Source: Berberis thunbergii
Taxonomy: Eukaryota > Streptophyta > Magnoliopsida > Ranunculales > Berberidaceae
Assembly (NCBI GenBank): GCA_003290165.1
Contig: QNQO01000650.1
Location: forward strand, 310,001 to 374,000
Length of the DNA stretch: 64,000 nucleotides
Reading direction: 5' to 3'
The position numbers and the translations under genes were made by a program. Positions 48,441 to 60,960 of the stretch are shown piece by piece; within the stretch, counting starts at the first letter, position 1, and each line of letters starts with the position of its first letter. Below the pieces are notes generated by a model, which was given only the letters and a program-made list of their open reading frames with translations, ran no database searches and was not told the origin of the DNA.

Positions 48441-49150
48441 GAGAACCAAGGCTCCAGTTCTGATTTCAACCGAAAGACTTCGATTAACTCCATCATCATC
48501 ATTTTTTTAGGTAAGATCCTTCTTCTTCTTTAGATGTCCTCTTCTTATCCTTCTTCTTCAAATCTGTCTAGATTTTTTTTCCCCTTCTTTTAGCAAAGCA
48601 AAACATTAAAACCCACAAAGAATCCACGGTTTTCAACAACCCCATGAGGCCATTCTTAAAGGAATTTTAGGGTTTTCAAATGGCATTCACTGATCAGGGG
48701 TTGGTCGACTCCTGTTCTTTCCTATTCGCGAGGTTCTGTCCCCAAATCAGTTTTATTTCTTCATTTACGTGTTTATTTAATTGGGTTTTGTTTTATAAGA
48801 AATTGGATATGATTTTTATTTTCATTGTGTGTTTGAGATCCTTATAGTGTGCTATTTGTTTGTTCAGGTTGGTAAACATTGGCAAAAATGTCTACCTTTA
48901 TGGGTGTTATTGTTTTGGATCCCTGGCTTCAAAGCCAATTCACTCAGGTCGAGCTTCGTGGCCTCGAAACCAAGGAAAGTGTTTTTATTGAATTGATTTG
49001 TGCCTGATATCAGTTGTACGTTGATGGATTATGGGAAATGAATTGTGAATTTGGATGGACTTCATGCAGTTTATTTGACCGAGGAGTCAATTGGGTCGTA
49101 AAGTCACACTGGGAGATTTTCCACCTGTTACTTATTTGGGATTGACAAAT
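48440..49150 (+). pseudogene. Captured 5' end of a fimbrin gene
   Basis: Fimbrins cross-link actin filaments. The ATG at 48888 opens a short exon with [16 protein letters not shown], the N-terminal signature of plant fimbrin, to about 48974. A second piece at about 49070-49135 has SQLGRKVTLGDFPPV, which fits the next fimbrin exon, but it has a TGA near its start. The normal donor after the first exon is GAAAGT rather than GT. The stretch 48440-48880 looks like its 5' UTR with an intron (AG/GTAAGATCC at about 48510). The actin-binding CH domains are absent, so it is a captured fragment. Confidence 0.8.
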
Positions 49151-49369
49151 AAAAACACTTTGCTACGTTTTATGCCGTCCATAAGTGTATATTTGAAAAA
49201 AAAAATATTGACGAAAATTTTACTTAGCCACGGTATAATAACCGTAGCTAAGATTTACAAATCCTAGCTACGGGCTTTTGCCGTCCCTAATCGAGAAAAA
49301 AAAAGCCACAAAATAAAAACCTTTCGGCGCGAAAAAAATTTGGATATCCCGCGTTGTTTTTGTTTTGTG

Positions 49370-49740
49370 AAGAGAGTATTAATTGCAGAGGACGAAGCAG
49401 AGAGAGGAAAAATCATTGAGAAGCAGAGAGATGAAGAATCATTGAGAAGAAGAACCTATGAGAGGAAGAATCATTGAGAAGAACCTGTGAGAGGAAGAAT
49501 CATTGCAGAGGACGACGCAGAGAGAGGAAGAAGGTTTGGAAGAGCGATTTTGAGAGGACGAAGGTTTAATATCCCGCATCACGGTGTTTTGAGAGGAAGA
49601 AGCTCTGCGAGGAAAACGCGCGATTTTCAGAGGAAGAAACTGTGAGAGGAAGAAGGTTTGAGAGGAAGAACCATATTTTGAAGGGAAGAACCCTCGATTT
49701 TCAGAGGAAGAAGGTCTGAGAGGAAGAACCCGCGCCGCGT
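49370..49740. repeat. GA-rich imperfect repeats
   Basis: GAGAGGAAGAA and AATCATTGAGAAG words recur many times. Frames here are low-complexity Arg/Glu and not credible genes. It may be a leader expanded by slippage. Confidence 0.55.
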
Positions 49741-49799
49741 CACCTGCTGAGGGGCCTGGAATCCTTCTGCATCCAGGAAAATCATCTCATTCTTCATCT

Positions 49800-52230
49800 T
49801 CTTCAACTTCAAGGTGGGAGAAATTTGGGGTTTTTGTGCTCTAACAAGGGTTCAAGGTAAGTAAAAATAAAATCACAGACTCTTAGGTTTATATTGTTTA
49901 TGTTGTTTATATTGTAGAATTCACAGACTCTTAGGTTTATATTGTAGAATTCACAGACTCTTAGTCTAAAGATGGAAATAGAATCTCTCACTTAGGTTTA
50001 TATTGTTTTGCAAATTTTAGTGTAAATATGCAAATTTTTTATATTGTTTTGAACTGTAAAAGTGGCGAACAACTAATACTACTCCAAACTCACAGACTTT
50101 TAGTCTAAAGATGGAAGTAGAACTCTTCTAGGAATTCAAGCTAGACGTCTAAACCTTTCCAAGTCTATTTTCATATATATGTACACAAGTTTTAGTTTTC
50201 AGTGTAATAGTATGATTGTAAAATTTCTTCCGTACAATCAAAATATACTTGTAAAATTCCTTACATGTTCAAATTTAGCAAAACTTTTTCATGGAGCTCA
50301 AGTGGAATTTAATGAATTATTAAATCTTCTTACCATCTATAGCAATAGATGTGGATGGTAGAATTAAGTCAGACCGTCCACACTTTTGATGTATTTTAAG
50401 TGTACCAACCAATAGTGAAATGCTTGATTAGATTGGTTTTGTTTTGACCATGTTAGTGCACTGTTTTTGTTGACCATGTTAGTGTCCTGCTTTTCTTGCA
50501 TTTTTTTTTTCATACTAGGGCATTCAAAATAATAAAAAAGAGCTTGCATGACAAAGCAAACTTGTCATGAAACTAAGGTGTTCTCTAATAACAACTTATT
50601 AGACATAACATAAAACTCATACTTCGAGCTCGCTTAGGGTTAATGATTTGAAATTGTCGTTTACTTCTAATTATTCTGCATTTGGCTTGCTTACTTTTTA
50701 TGTGAATAAGTTGAAAATAAATATATACAACTACTTTGAGAGAGACATTCCATAAGCGTGAAATAATAAATTATTAGCTAATGGGTAGATATGCCATAAG
50801 CATGCAATATCCTGCTTGTTTCGTTTAATTTGAACTTTGGGTTCGTTTGATATATTTGGGTTGATCCTCCATTTGCATGACTTTTAAGGATAGAGCATCA
50901 TACAGAAATAACATATTGAGTTTGTAAAACCTTACAAGAGCAAGCTTCAAATTTGAATAGCCGTAAAAGATAAAGTATAATATATACTTGTAGTAACAAT
51001 TTGCTGAATGCATAGGTAAATGAACGTGAGAAAGCAGATGACTCAGATCAGGGAGCTAGTGGAGCTCCCTCGTAGACACCCCCCCAGCTCTTTCAGTCAA
51101 TTGGTGTTAAGTCATGGATGGACTGAAATCACAAGCTCATGTTATTGTCATGGGAGCTACCAACCGGCTGCATGGAGGGGAGCCTTTCTCGTAACAGTCA
51201 GAAAGCCGGGGAGCCTTTCTTGTAATTTACGCACAGAGTTAGGTAGGGTCTTGATCTCATTAGAGCTTGATTCCAGCAATTCCTTTCGTCAGAGTATGAT
51301 CATCCTTCCCTTTTGAAAACTAAGTATTTGCTCCTATATGTTATGCTTGTTTGGTTTTGGTAGATATGTGATATTATATACTAGAACAACCAGTAAGAGC
51401 GCATCAATCGTACATATTGTTCAAAACTTAAATATGTTTCATACCATCACCCCCTTACAAAATGTTAAACACAATTAGTCTTCATGTAACATTTTATAGC
51501 TGCAAAGACAGAGACTTATATTTAATGATAAAATGAAAGATAGGCTGAGTGAGGGCACATCTATTCTCATTTTCTGTACTTTCTCATCAACTAATAAGTC
51601 AAATGTGATTTCTTCATTGATTCTCGGTTATATTTTTAGTTGTAATGAAACCTCAACAAAACCCAATTTATGACTCAAATTAGAGTTGAATGTATATATG
51701 CTTTGGAGTTTGGTGGATGGTCAATCATGTTCCATTTAATTTTTTTATTAAGTAGCTGTTGATATAATGTGTTCTTGTTTTGATAAGCGTTTGGTCATAT
51801 AAACTCAAGATCTTGAAATCTAACACAACTTTTAATAGGGGACTGATGGGCTTGGCTATTCTCTACAAAAACATGTACCGAGAAGGGAAGCATTAATGCT
51901 ATAACATTTTAGTTATTCACTGTAAAGCTCATGTGGGTAATTTCTTAAGGTTGACAATCAAAAAGAAAACTCAATCAGAATATATTCGTTTGGGTTAGTG
52001 AGTGGAAATCAGAAATTTTTGACCTTATAAAATGGGGTCTAGACTGACCTTTCAGGGTGTCAAGCTAGGGGATCAGCTGAATCTCAGCTTGCTCCATATG
52101 TTAAATATGTTTTTGTTTACCGGGTCATTTGGCAGTGGTTGGGCTTATATCACGAGGACAATATGGATTACAACATTGAAAGGGGTTGAAAGGGATTTGT
52201 GTGTTTTTTCCAGCATGCGCTGGTACGATG
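49800..52230. other. CACTA interior, no recognised gene
   Basis: A 38-40 bp direct duplication (CACAGACTCTTAGGTTTATATTG) occurs at 49873-49955. A GC-richer patch at 51014-51130 reads NEREKADDSDQGASGAPS, one stop, then TPPQLFQSIGVKSWMD, preceded by a TAG acceptor-like site. It looks like a captured exon, but I do not recognise the family. Confidence 0.35.
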
Positions 52231-52236
52231 GGTCAC

Positions 52237-52540
52237 TACACTAAATTGACATTTTTGTAACAACTCCAAAAACAGTATCACTTTTGAAGTGTAACAATTC
52301 ACTTAACAATTTTACACATTTTCACAAACAAAATGATACAATAATTGTATCTCCATGAAGAGTATGATTATAAAAATGATACTATTTATGGTGATCCAAC
52401 TTATTGTATCATTTATTTTTGTGTTACTGTTTTTCATTTTTAGACTAAATTTAGTTTTGACTTAAAATTGTTTGGTGGATTGTAATATCTCAAAAGTGAT
52501 ACTATTTTTAGAGTTGTTACAAAAGTGTCAATTTGGTATA
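52237..52540. mobile_element. MITE with AAATTGACA terminal inverted repeats
   Basis: TACACTAAATTGACATTTTT at the left is inverted as AAAAGTGTCAATTTGGTATA at the right, and GTTACAA/TTGTAAC lie just inside. The 304-bp element is nested in the CACTA element and is related to 34425-34760 and 62020-62360. Confidence 0.7.
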
Positions 52541-53089
52541 ATGGATTAGAACTCTTGTATTAAACTCTAACATCTATAACAGTTAAACAGCTTTGATATA
52601 TCAATTTCTTTAAGCAAGCATGAAAGAAAGAGAATTAATTTAAGCATTAGAATCATGTCAGACTTTCACCAACTTCTACAACTTGTATTTCTTAACTGAT
52701 ATGAATGAAGTTTAGATTGAAAATTCACACAACTGCTTGCATCATGCATGCTTTGATCTGGCATTCAGGAAAAAAAAAAAAAAAAAAAAAAAGGCTGACT
52801 TTCCATATTGTAAGAAACTATTAAAAGACAAATGATTCGTCCAACAACTTGATCAGTACCCAAGTACGACAGCTACATGTAGATATATACGTCCTTAGTG
52901 TTTTTTTTTTAGGTGGGGGAGGGAGGGGAATCAACCATAGCGTCTTTCTTAGGGGATGCTAATATAGTATGACTATTCCTCAAAATGAAGTCGCATGCAT
53001 GCATAGCCTGAATGTTATCAGTAAAAGCTTGTGACTGATCTGACTGTATCTCAAATGTATATGCTTTGCAGAACGTGAATTATTCAAGA

Positions 53090-53280
53090 ACCCGTCTAAC
53101 TGTCGAGGAAGACAGCGAGGGATCTCACAGGGGGAGAGAGAGTTGTTCATCTCTCTTGGGATGCGCATTTAAATTTTCAACGCACAGATCTCAAATATTC
53201 AAGCGCGCATCTCGGAGGAATGAACGACTCCCACCCCCCTGTGGGGTCCCTCGCTGGTTCCCTCGACAATTAGAATTTTT
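53090..53280. mobile_element. Foldback MITE, diverged copy
   Basis: CTAACTGTCGAGGAA and TTCCCTCGACAATTAG bracket inverted arms, with a loop near 53185. A further partial end (ATTCTAATTGTCGAGGAAAC) follows at 53306-53326. The flank GAATTATTCAAG (about 53076) is inverted at CTTGAATAAT, so the arms extend beyond the core as in the 8.9-kb copy. No 9-bp direct duplication was found. Confidence 0.65.
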
Positions 53281-53766
53281 CTAATTTATACTTGAATAAT
53301 GAAAAATTCTAATTGTCGAGGAAACGAGCTCGGATAGATAAGAAAAATTCTAATTCTAATTATCTATAAATTATGTGCTGTCCTAAATTGCACGCATCCC
53401 TGCTCCCACTATATCCGTAGTTATACTGCTGGATAGATAAGAACAACGTCACACCCATCATCCATGCATTGAAACATCAATGAGTATATTAGACAGTTAT
53501 AATTATTATTTGGAAGCACTTGTGTGATCACTAATTACTATTTGGAAGCACTTGTGTTATCAATGATCACTAATTAATCAGGATGTGAGTACATTAGTTA
53601 ATTTTTTTTTTTAAATTTAATAAATAATAATTAATTTTAAAATTTAAAAAAAAGAAAAAAAAAAGTGAGTACATTAGTTTTCAGTGATCAACGTACAGTG
53701 ATATGGTAAACTTTCCGAGCTTGACAAAGTGTTTTGTATAGGTTATCCACTTGAACATTACTTTTA

Positions 53767-54095
53767 AGGTGTGTTTGGTTGCATGAAATTCTATGTCATG
53801 GGAATTCATGAGAGGACCACTACATTTTAGGCTAAATTGATATATCACTTCACATTTACCATTTGACCATCATTTGATTTTGTGATCAATGGTGGGAATG
53901 GAAGTCCCATGAACATGGAAATCCCACTCCTTGGCCCTCCAAGGCATGTGATTCCCATATTCATGGGACTTTTATTCCCACCATTGATCACAAAACCAAA
54001 TGGTGGATGTGGAGTGATATATCAATTTAGCCTAAAATGTAGTGGTCCCCTCATGAATTCTCATGACATAGAATTTCATGCAACCAAACACACCC
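53767..54095. mobile_element. Tourist-like MITE, TTA target duplication
   Basis: A 329-bp element with long inverted repeats (GGTGTGTTTGGTTGCATGAA and its inverse), flanked by TTA at 53764-53766 and 54096-54098. The GTTTGG terminus and TTA duplication fit the PIF/Harbinger (Tourist) group. It is nearly intact and nested inside the CACTA element. Confidence 0.8.
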
Positions 54096-54099
54096 TTAG

Positions 54100-55730
54100 T
54101 TTAAGTAGTACTTGGTTGCTCGTTCATTGTGCAATATGCTGTTAGAGCACGTATGACCTGATGCAATGAATTAGGCGATTGCTATTCAAACTCATTTATA
54201 TAACAAGTGGAAGTGCACATATTCATGGTTGAATTGCTAAAAAGGATATTTGGTACTACAATTGGATTCCTCATAGTTAGTTTTGATCAGGTCTACAATT
54301 GGATTCCCTTGTATCATTTGCGCTTCTTATTCCATGTAGGCTGCTATCAAATTTTTTTAATTTTTTTTAATTGAAGTCTTTTATGCGTAGTTCTCTTATA
54401 ATTTTGTGGAGTTGGTTATTCTTTATAGGGATTTGCCCGTGGATGGTTCATCTGATCCCTTCAATGTCGGGTATAAAAATTGGGTTTTATTGTACTTTAC
54501 ATGCTAGTCTATGGCTTTTCATTAATGGGGGTGTTTTGATTTTTTTGTTCCAAGTTCTTGAATTTGAGATGTGTTTCAATGTTTTGAGTTGATGAGGTTT
54601 CTGAGTTATAGTGTGTGTTGAGTCCGAGATAGAAATATGGTTTTTTGAATGTTGTTTGGTAGTCTATGGCTTTTGTCTCTGCTTTGTTATCTGATAATTT
54701 AGGGTCCTAACAATGACGACGTCCTAGCAATTTCGTTGACAAATAATGGTTTACTTGTACGAAATTATGCTTTTGGTCTTTTCAGATAAAATATTCTCCA
54801 ATTTTCATTACTTTCATCTTAATGTTATATGCTAAATTATGTCCTTAATGTGAATCAAATATGTAAGATTATTTACGCCTGGATTCTGACAGATTGTTGG
54901 ATAGGGTCTGGACTCAAGATTTATTATTCAAAAGTGCCTAAGATATGATATTATATCAACATCGACATTGCACTAAAGCTTGGCTCCCTCATGCACTTTA
55001 CCAGTGGTCACCCTCTGCTCCGTAAGTTATACGTTTTCATTGAAAGATGACATTCATTTTTTCAGTTGTAGTTTTAAGGTTAATTATATGTGCAAAGAAA
55101 TGATATTGCAGTGGGAATACTATTCAAAGTTTTCATGTAAATTCTGCTAGTTGAGTAATACAAATCTATTTTTTTTCTTTTTTCGAAAGATGGTGTTTTG
55201 ATTCATTTTCTTAGTTGATTTAGCTGTAGTTTTTAGATCACTATCATGTATGCAAGAAAATGATGTCGTAGCAGGTATCATTCAAAAGTTTCTAATATAT
55301 ATTTTGAATGTATTATAAATACGATTTTTTTAAAGATGGCTCCTCACCAAACTACATCAGGGGAGAAAATTTCCTTAAATTAGCTTCTCACCCAAACTAA
55401 AAGATAAATCAATGGAGTTTGGGTTAAACTCACCAAGTGAATTGTTGACTAGATGGTTCTTTTTCTTTTTATACCCTGTTTGTTGGTTTTCAACGCAACC
55501 CAAGTTTTTGCATACCGATAATTGCATGCATCACACATGCGCTTTCGCATTGAAGCAAGACAAAACAATGAAATTTTTACCAATGAGAGGATGACAAAAA
55601 ATGACAAAGTTATTATCTTCCTAGGTTTTCTGCAGTGAAAAAAAATTCTTCCACAACTATTGCCTTAAATTTAGTGAGTTGGCCTTTTGAGACATTTGAG
55701 CTAAAACCCTACCATTCAAAAAGAAAAAAA
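54100..55730. other. CACTA interior, no recognised gene
   Basis: AT-rich DNA with no credible coding similarity and no repeat structure that I can define. Confidence 0.35.
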
Positions 55731-55732
55731 TA

Positions 55733-55734
<2 letters not shown>

Positions 55735-55790
<56 letters not shown>
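55735..55790. repeat. (TA)n microsatellite
   Basis: About 28 uninterrupted TA dinucleotides, a likely polymorphic site. Confidence 0.95.
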
Positions 55791-55794
<4 letters not shown>

Positions 55795-56805
55795 GAAAAA
55801 AAAAGAAGAAATATATAGAAAAAGAGAAAATGAACACCCTTTATTGACTGTTTTTCTAAGGTTGGGCTTTTGAGACATTTGAACCCACCTTATCACCACA
55901 ACAACAAACCCAAATGTTAAAAAGTGAAGATCAATATTTATTATATGGAAAGAAAGAGCACTATTTTGTATGGAATTGATTTGGAAGGAGATCTACAATA
56001 GACTAAGTCATTTGCCATCATATATTGGGGAGATGTGCATAGAAATGGCCAGAATAATTTAACAATGACTTTATTTAAAATCACTCAGACCATTGGCAGC
56101 TTCTAAAGGATACTTGTTCTATCAGACAGCTATAACTCCAAAGAAAAGAAAAGAAAAGAAAAGCAGTCTTCTTTGGCCATACACAAAGCTATTTAAAGGA
56201 TGCGAGGCTAAATGCTTGGATTTTTGCTTTTCTTTATTTTTTTCACCTTTAATTATTCTGTTTCTCTTTCATTAGTGACTGATCATGTTCTTCTAGTTTA
56301 GCTTCCCTCCTTAACAATTTAAGCATCGACATCTTTTTTATTTTAAGTGTATTTATTTATATATTTGACAGTTCAGTTAGAAGGTTGTTTTCGCAAAAGA
56401 TATGGTTATGAAATGTTAATTCCCCTGCTGAACTGATTAAGTAGGTGGTTTTTAAGTGAAGTATATCAAGTAGAAAGAAAAGAGTTTTGATGTTGAAAGA
56501 TTGATTTATGACAAAAACATGATTCGGGTTCTTCGACTATAACATGTTGATCAGGAAATCATGTTTTGCGGTATCTCGAGAACATTCCATGATTTTGTAG
56601 AAATCATCTTCTAAAATTAAAAAAAAAAGCTCTGACATCTGAGATTAACAAATGTCAAGCCAACATGTCATGGCAAGAAGAAGTAAGGAGTGTTGCGGAG
56701 GATTATCTAAGTGATCATTTTTGCAGGACAAGCACTAGGAGATGGAGTACTGAAATTAGTAATCTTTTTGTTTTTTTAAAGCATGTGGAGTTTTAAACAG
56801 CAACT

Positions 56806-56980
56806 TTTCTTATTGTCCAGGAAAGGGGCGAGGAAACCAGCGACAAGGGAGGGGTTTTACCACTCATCCCTCTCGAGATTTGCGCTGCTGCGTATCTTGA
56901 GAGTGCAGGCACACGTCTCGAGGGGGATGAGCGGTCACACCCTCCCCTCGCTGGTTTCCTCGCCATTTAGAATTTCTGTT
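56806..56980. mobile_element. Foldback MITE, sixth family copy by core
   Basis: GGGGCGAGGAAACCAGCG and CGCTGGTTTCCTCGCC are inverted arms, and the right end ATTTAGAATTTCTG is typical of the family. The left end has diverged to CAACTTTTCTTATTGTC. The flanks AGTTTTAAAC and GTTTAAAGAG are similar but do not form an exact 9-bp duplication. Confidence 0.75.
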
Positions 56981-56984
56981 TAAA

Positions 56985-58475
56985 GAGATTCACTAACTAT
57001 ATTGTACTATGGTCTCTGCATTATTCATTACTGTGGTCTGTGGAGGCTTTGTGGGTTTAGGGTTTGTGGGTGTTGTATGCATGCTCTTTAATAGACATAG
57101 GGAGAAAATTTTCCTTGATATGATATGATCATGATTTTGTCTAACTACATTTGTTATAATAATAATGTGTTTTAACTACTTTATGGTAATAATTTGAGTT
57201 GGTTAAAAAAAAATTATGAACATTTTCCAGGAAGTTAAGACGAGTCAGATCAATAAACCAGTATTCTAAAAATCATAAAAAGGAAAAAAGAGAATAAAGC
57301 AGTAACATTGGAGACCATCTAGAGTTTTTCTTTTTCTCTCTTTGGTGAAGAGACTGAAGGAAGTTCAACCATATATATAGTTCCCATATTAAATGTTCAT
57401 TTTTATCTTAATGAAATAGATGCTAAATGATAAGTTTAGTTAACTTACATCAATCATTATGGATTACAAATCAACTCATGCAATGGAAGAGAATAAAGTA
57501 GCCTTTATGTGTATATCTGATCTACACAATGCTGCGGGCGAGCCTGCGGGCGTTTTGGTGTTTCGACCAACATTTCTTTTTTCGTGTCAGGATGCTTCGT
57601 TGGCTTGCAGGATTGAGCGAAATGCGAGAATCACCATCTGCTGGGACTGGGAATATCTCTGTTTTTTAGGCTGCAGGGAACTGCAAAACAGGATTGCAAT
57701 TAGGGGGACGAGCAGCAGCACGGTGGGTGCGCACTGGACTGGGCAGTCTGTCGCAAAATAGAGTGTTCTCTGTTTGGATGGGTGTTGCGTTTACTGCGGT
57801 CCGAATCTGCGATGACATGGACTGCTGCTGCGATGCTGTGTTCTGGCTGAGTGCTGAGTGTTGCGGCCTGACTTGCTGCGTGGTTGCGGTTTTTGAGATT
57901 TTGCGGCTGCGTGGATGCGGTTATTGTGTGTGTATGCTGGTTGCTTATTCAGCCTTAGGTACACTTTGTTTTTGCTCAAGTCCTTGTTTGTTCTTAGCTT
58001 TTTGTTATTTTTTTTTCAGGACAGTTGATTCAAAGATTGTTTCATTTTTTGGCTTTTGGCTAAATGCGGGTATTATTAATAATGTCCAGTATCGAGGTTT
58101 ATATGCATCACTCTTCTAGTTTGAATTATTATGAGCATGTTTATTATCTGGGTGCACCACGATGGTGTTTGACCATTATCTGAAAAATTGGTTCTTTGTC
58201 TTATTTTTCTTGTCCTGATTTTGTTACTCGAATGGTTTTGGTATCAATATCAGCTAATTTCTTATGGATTCATAGTTGATAGTTTTCTACAGGATGTTGT
58301 TATACAGTTCTTCTTTGCATGTTCATTAATAATGTTGTGCTACTTATACGGTTATACTCATCTTTCAAATTATCATTCATCAACACATTCTACTTGCCAA
58401 GGCCCTTGGTTGTTATATTGAGAATGAATTCTGTTGTGATGTCATCAATATGATTAACACCATTCTTTCACATAT
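56985..58475. other. CACTA interior with a GC-richer patch
   Basis: Positions about 57520-57960 are clearly richer in G and C than the surroundings and contain many CTGCG and TGCGG words. The longest frame (57694-58119, Cys/Val/Leu-rich) matches nothing I know and is probably not a gene. It could be another captured fragment. Confidence 0.35.
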
Positions 58476-58481
58476 TCTGAA

Positions 58482-58938
58482 GGAAAACTTGAGAGAACTT
58501 CCGTACTGAAGGCCATATGTGCAGGCTTTAAGGAGACAATTGATCCTTCGGTTTGTTTGAGTGGAGGTTGGTGCCAAGTTCTGTTCCAGATGTATCTGGT
58601 CACTGAAGCTCTTGACATGTTTTTTTCAAATTGACATTCTGTTGTTTTTTTCTACTTGTATAGATCTTGAGACCAACGAGTGCCTTGATAGGAATGGTGG
58701 CTGTTGGATTGATACAAAATATAATATAACAGCTTGCAAGGTATTCTATGGAGATCATGTTGGGTATCCTTTGATGGAACCTTTCTGCATGTATGGTTTA
58801 TGGTCTTATTCCATTCTCAATTGACACTAATTTATAGATTATTTTACTTTGTGTAGGACACTTTCAGGGGCAGAGTCTGTAAGTGTCCCCTCGTCAACGA
58901 TGTTCAGTATCATAGAGATGGTTATGCTGCTTGTGAAG
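58482..58938 (+). pseudogene. Captured EGF-repeat exons of a vacuolar sorting receptor
   Basis: Vacuolar sorting receptors carry soluble cargo from the Golgi to the vacuole. Three exons are present: about 58482-58563 (GKLERTSVLKAICAGF, CLS), 58664-58740 ([20 protein letters not shown]) and 58857-58938 (DTFRGRVCKCPLV, DGYAACE). These span the end of the central lumenal part and the first EGF repeat. The cysteines are conserved. The donor of the first exon is GA instead of GT. The protease-associated domain, the later EGF repeats and the membrane segment are absent. The fragment lies about 2 kb from the right end of the CACTA element, in the same orientation as the fimbrin piece. Confidence 0.85.
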
Positions 58939-59222
58939 GTATAACTTTAATTTCCGTTTGCGTGCTCCATGCTTAAATAATAATATAACCACGTGGCCAG
59001 GTGGGATATGCAGGATTCAATGAGGATAGTGGCATTGAACATAGATGCTGTTACTACATTAAGAAACTCCTATTTTTCTGTTGATAGGATAAAATATTTA
59101 CCTCCTTTTGAGCACAGATTCTTAATCCATGCAATAGAAACTAAAAATTACAAAATGATAAACCTCAACCAGTTATGAATTAGATTACCACCTACTAATA
59201 ATCTGGGAGTAACAATGTACAG

Positions 59223-59568
59223 GAATTGATCCAAACCACAATCTTGACTTCAGTCTGGGAAATTCAGTGACCAAGGATGGAGAAGCTCGTGAAGGATATG
59301 ATCAAAGATCTCTGCTATTGTCGTTGGAGGCTGACTGGAGGAATAATAATCGTGGCATTAAGCTCATGGTACGATATTTGTAACCTATTATTCGGTTTGC
59401 TTATTATATTTGATTGTGAAATTGTAAACTTACCATGCAATCCAACTCTTATTCTAGTCATTTGACGAACAATTGAGAAGCAATGGTGCTTCTGAACAAG
59501 GAGGTGGCGACAAGGCAGACGCGATGAAGCATCTTAATAACGCCCACTTGACGCCATTCTCTCTCAAG
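59223..59568 (+). pseudogene. Captured exons, possibly from an AP2/TOE-type factor
   Basis: Two exons with good splice sites and an open frame: 59223-59368 (NHNLDFSLGNS, then LEADWRNNNRG) and 59458-59568 (DAMKHLNNAHLTPFSLK). The NLDLSLGNS-like motif recalls the region after the second AP2 domain of TOE/RAP2.7-type transcription factors, where it is an EAR-like repressor motif. No AP2 domain is present. The identification rests on short motifs and memory. A further open exon-like piece at 59781-59852 (SGDVGELIIATSEDQADADL) is in another phase and unidentified. Confidence 0.4.
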
Positions 59569-60154
59569 GTAAATGAAATGCAAAACATGTACTCTAGTGC
59601 TTCACATCCTTCATCAATTTAGTTCACCAATTCATGTAACTTTTAGAGCTCTTACTCCTGAAATTTTTTTTTTCTAATGGTGCATGTGCATGGTAGCACT
59701 ACTTTACGTTGTGTGTGTGACTAGAGGTTGACATTATTTATTTACTTTGATGATTGTGCAAATTGTGATTTTAATGCAGTTCTGGTGATGTTGGTGAACT
59801 GATAATAGCCACGTCGGAAGACCAAGCTGATGCAGATCTTAAAGCAATTACTGTATGTAAAAATTTTGTTTTATGTCCCATAGATGATCACAATTTTGTT
59901 TTATGTAGTTATTTAAGTTTAAGTGAGTTATATCTCAATTTGAGGTTGTCAGTATTTGGGATTGTATTTTTTGTGATGGACAATTTATTGAGTATATGAA
60001 AATTAATTTAATTTTGTTCAGGTTTAAGATGTTTATAATTTGCCAAATCTTAAAATTAATATAATTTTATTATAAAATTAATATAATGACAAAAAAAAGT
60101 ATTGCCAAAATTTAAAATTGATATAATTTAATTATAAAAAATCATTTTTCAATT

Positions 60155-60960
60155 TTATTTTGTTAGCCACGGCAATCTGGCCGTCGCTAATGCATATTTC
60201 TAGTCGGGACTTAGCGACGGCAAGAAGCCGTCACTAACTAGCCACGGCAATCTGACCGTCGCTAATATGTATTTGAATTTGGAAATTAGTGACGACACTT
60301 CTCAAATTAGCGACGGTATGTAGCGGTTGCTAATATGTAATTTTTTTTAAAAAACCATTTAGCTACGGCACAACGCCGTCTCTTAAACAAAAAATAATGT
60401 TAAATTTAAAAAAAAAATCAATTAGCCACGGCTAAATGTCGTCGCTAATATTAAAATATTTTTTTAAAAACCATTTAGTCACGGCTAAAATGTCGTCGCT
60501 AATATAAAAATAATGTTAAATTTTTTTAAAAAAAATCAGTTAGCCACGGCCAAACTGCTGTCGCTAATATAAAAATAATGTTAATTTTTTAAAAAAAAAT
60601 CAGTTAGCCACGGCAAATTGCCGTCGCTAATATAAAAATAATGTTAAATTTTTTTACAAAAATCAATTAGCCACGGCAAAATTCCTTCGCTAATATAAAA
60701 AATATTAATTAAAAAAAAATCAGTTAGCCAAGGCAAAATACCGTCGCTAATATAAAAAAAAAATCAGTTAGCCACGGATATTTTACACTTTAGCGACGGT
60801 TTTATCCCGTGGCTAATTAGCCACGGCTATTTTGCCGTCGCTGAATCAAATTGCGACGATAAATGTAGCTACGGAATAGCGACGGTTTCGATGCCGTTGC
60901 TGATTCCTTTTAGCTACGTTTTGGAGTCAATTTGCGACGGATTTTAGCCGTCGCTAATAT
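60155..60960. repeat. CACTA right subterminal array
   Basis: About 12 units of 50-65 bp with TTAGCCACGGCAAATTGCCG and CGTCGCTAATATAAAAATAA plus an A/T spacer. Units shorten toward the end, and the last ones alternate GCGACGG and CCGTCGC. The array differs in unit length from the left end (about 108 bp). Confidence 0.87.

Noticed and set aside
57694..58119. Cys-rich 141-aa open frame
   Set aside because: It lies in a GC-richer patch of the CACTA interior, has no recognisable domain, and its composition follows the TGCGG-rich DNA. I treat it as non-genic.
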